Assembly: GCF_030490285.1 (NCBI RefSeq)
Contig: NZ_CP129884.1
Location: 2,604,001 to 2,668,000, forward strand
Direction: 5' to 3'
Length of the DNA stretch: 64,000 bases
Source of the DNA: Methylomonas montana
GTDB lineage: Bacteria > Pseudomonadota > Gammaproteobacteria > Methylococcales > Methylomonadaceae
Each line of letters opens with the position of its first letter. The first letter of the stretch is position 1. The notes under the pieces were generated by a model that was not told the DNA's origin, made no database searches, and worked only from the letters and a program-made list of their open reading frames with translations. Made by a program: the position numbers and the translations under genes. Positions 63,289 to 64,000 of the stretch are shown here, piece after piece.

Positions 63289-64000
63289 GAGCCTACCCCT
63301 TGCAAGGCTTGACGAATCACCTGCCGGGCGCGAAACAACACCATTTCCTGCCAGGCGCCATCGTTGGGACAAAAATGATGACGCATCGCCAGACTATGGG
63401 CGAAACGGGAGTCGCCACTATCCGCATGCGCCCATAACTGATGATCGCGCAGCAGGGTTTCGAATAATTGGTCGGTGCTGTACGTGCCGAATTCCAATGT
63501 GACATAGCAACTGTGGCTGTCCATCACGCCATGCCATAAATAATCTAATAAGCCTAGTTTAGGCACCGAACTGGAAGTGCCGGCCGCCGGCAAGGTCACC
63601 GAATCGCCGTACCAACGCTGGGCAACCGCCGCACCGGCGCTATCCGGGGCATGATCGCAAATGATCTCGCCGTAACCGTAAGGCCCCAGCCCGGTATGCA
63701 AGTCAACCACCGCTAAACGGCGCAGATGCAGGGCGTATTGTTTGATCAAGTCTTCGCACACCAGGCGACCGTGAGCCGGCGCCTGTCCGCCATAAAACGG
63801 CCCGTCGGGATCGCGATACTGCCCGCCGCTAATGGCGGTTTCCAACGCGGCACGGCCGTGTTGTTGGCTGAACTCGGCGAAAGCCCGCCGCCTTTGCTCG
63901 ACATCCGCCTCGAAAATCGCCGGCCGCAAGCAATCGTAATCCGGATTAGTCGGCAAGGGCCGGGAAAAATCCACCGCATTGCGATTCAAATCCACGCCGT
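63285..64000 (-). CDS. DUF2817 (M14-like carboxypeptidase) protein, 5' end outside window
   Basis: About 238 C-terminal residues. GVDLNRN near the window edge is the Arg-containing motif of M14 peptidases, VVDLHTGLG supplies a zinc His, and YVTLEFGTYS the catalytic Glu. The frame is open to the edge. It is coupled by TTGA overlap to the GNAT-C39 gene, suggesting joint processing of a peptide. Confidence 0.8.
   Translation of the reverse strand, partial: GVDLNRNAVDFSRPLPTNPDYDCLRPAIFEADVEQRRRAFAEFSQQHGRAALETAISGGQYRDPDGPFYGGQAPAHGRLVCEDLIKQYALHLRRLAVVDLHTGLGPYGYGEIICDHAPDSAGAAVAQRWYGDSVTLPAAGTSSSVPKLGLLDYLWHGVMDSHSCYVTLEFGTYSTDQLFETLLRDHQLWAHADSGDSRFAHSLAMRHHFCPNDGAWQEMVLFRARQVIRQALQGVGS

Noticed and set aside
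1-64000. CRISPR array
   Set aside because: No set of regularly spaced 25-40-bp direct repeats was seen; the repeats found are short, inverted or tandem.

Overview
The window joins most of a temperate podovirus-type prophage (about 1-38,390; its left end lies outside the window) to 25 kb of gammaproteobacterial chromosome. The host part suggests a Methylococcales-type methanotroph. It has a MoxY-like histidine kinase and partner regulator, a haem-binding chemoreceptor, and gammaproteobacterial neighbourhoods (dapA-bamC, purL, and alaC-hom-thrC-recJ). The genus is an inference; Methylomonas would fit.

Prophage layout. The control region is at 29.4-31.9 kb. A CI-like S24 repressor faces right and a small Cro-like protein faces left. 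Between them are two divergent promoters, each with a copy of the operator ATACG-N4-CGTAT and each apparently giving a leaderless message. Two more operator copies sit on a third promoter at 31.83 kb. Rightward from that promoter (31.95-38.3 kb) runs an operon of small early genes, an RdgC homologue, an HNH protein, excisionase and integrase, ending at tandem integrase-arm-like repeats. Leftward from the Cro promoter come a miniature VirE-like peptide, a LuxR-type HTH protein, small genes, a primase/helicase, a 250-bp nested inverted-repeat region that looks like a replication origin, a Q-like antiterminator, and then the late genes. These are terS, terL, portal, capsid staple, Bbp19-like protein, scaffold, major capsid, cement protein, an SGNH-type tail fibre, tail tubular A and B, gp13-like, a beta-hydroxylase/cupin pair, gp14-like, a lytic transglycosylase virion protein and a giant polyvalent protein cut by the window edge. 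In lysogeny the CI transcript would also carry three small lipoprotein genes, candidates for lysogenic conversion.

The strangest prophage features are these. The tail tubular B protein carries an insert of about 510 residues resembling a six-hairpin glycosidase. The major capsid protein begins with a lipoprotein-type signal peptide under a good ribosome-binding site. The ejected giant protein has JAMM and HExxH metal sites. A hairpin-U6-SD leader is repeated in front of two early genes.

Host layout. 38.6-43.3 kb holds signal transduction genes (chemoreceptor, HDOD protein, NarL-type regulator and MoxY-like kinase). 43.5-46 kb holds a Cdd1-type protein, an internally deleted tautomerase pseudogene, ypeA and a lipoprotein. 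46-62 kb holds purL, bamC, dapA, yaiI, a PAP2 phosphatase, an ArnT-like transferase, recJ, an AAA ATPase/DUF4276 pair resembling a defence module wedged between recJ and thrC, and thrC, hom and alaC. The right end holds a GNAT-C39 fusion started from TTG and a partial DUF2817 (M14-like) gene.
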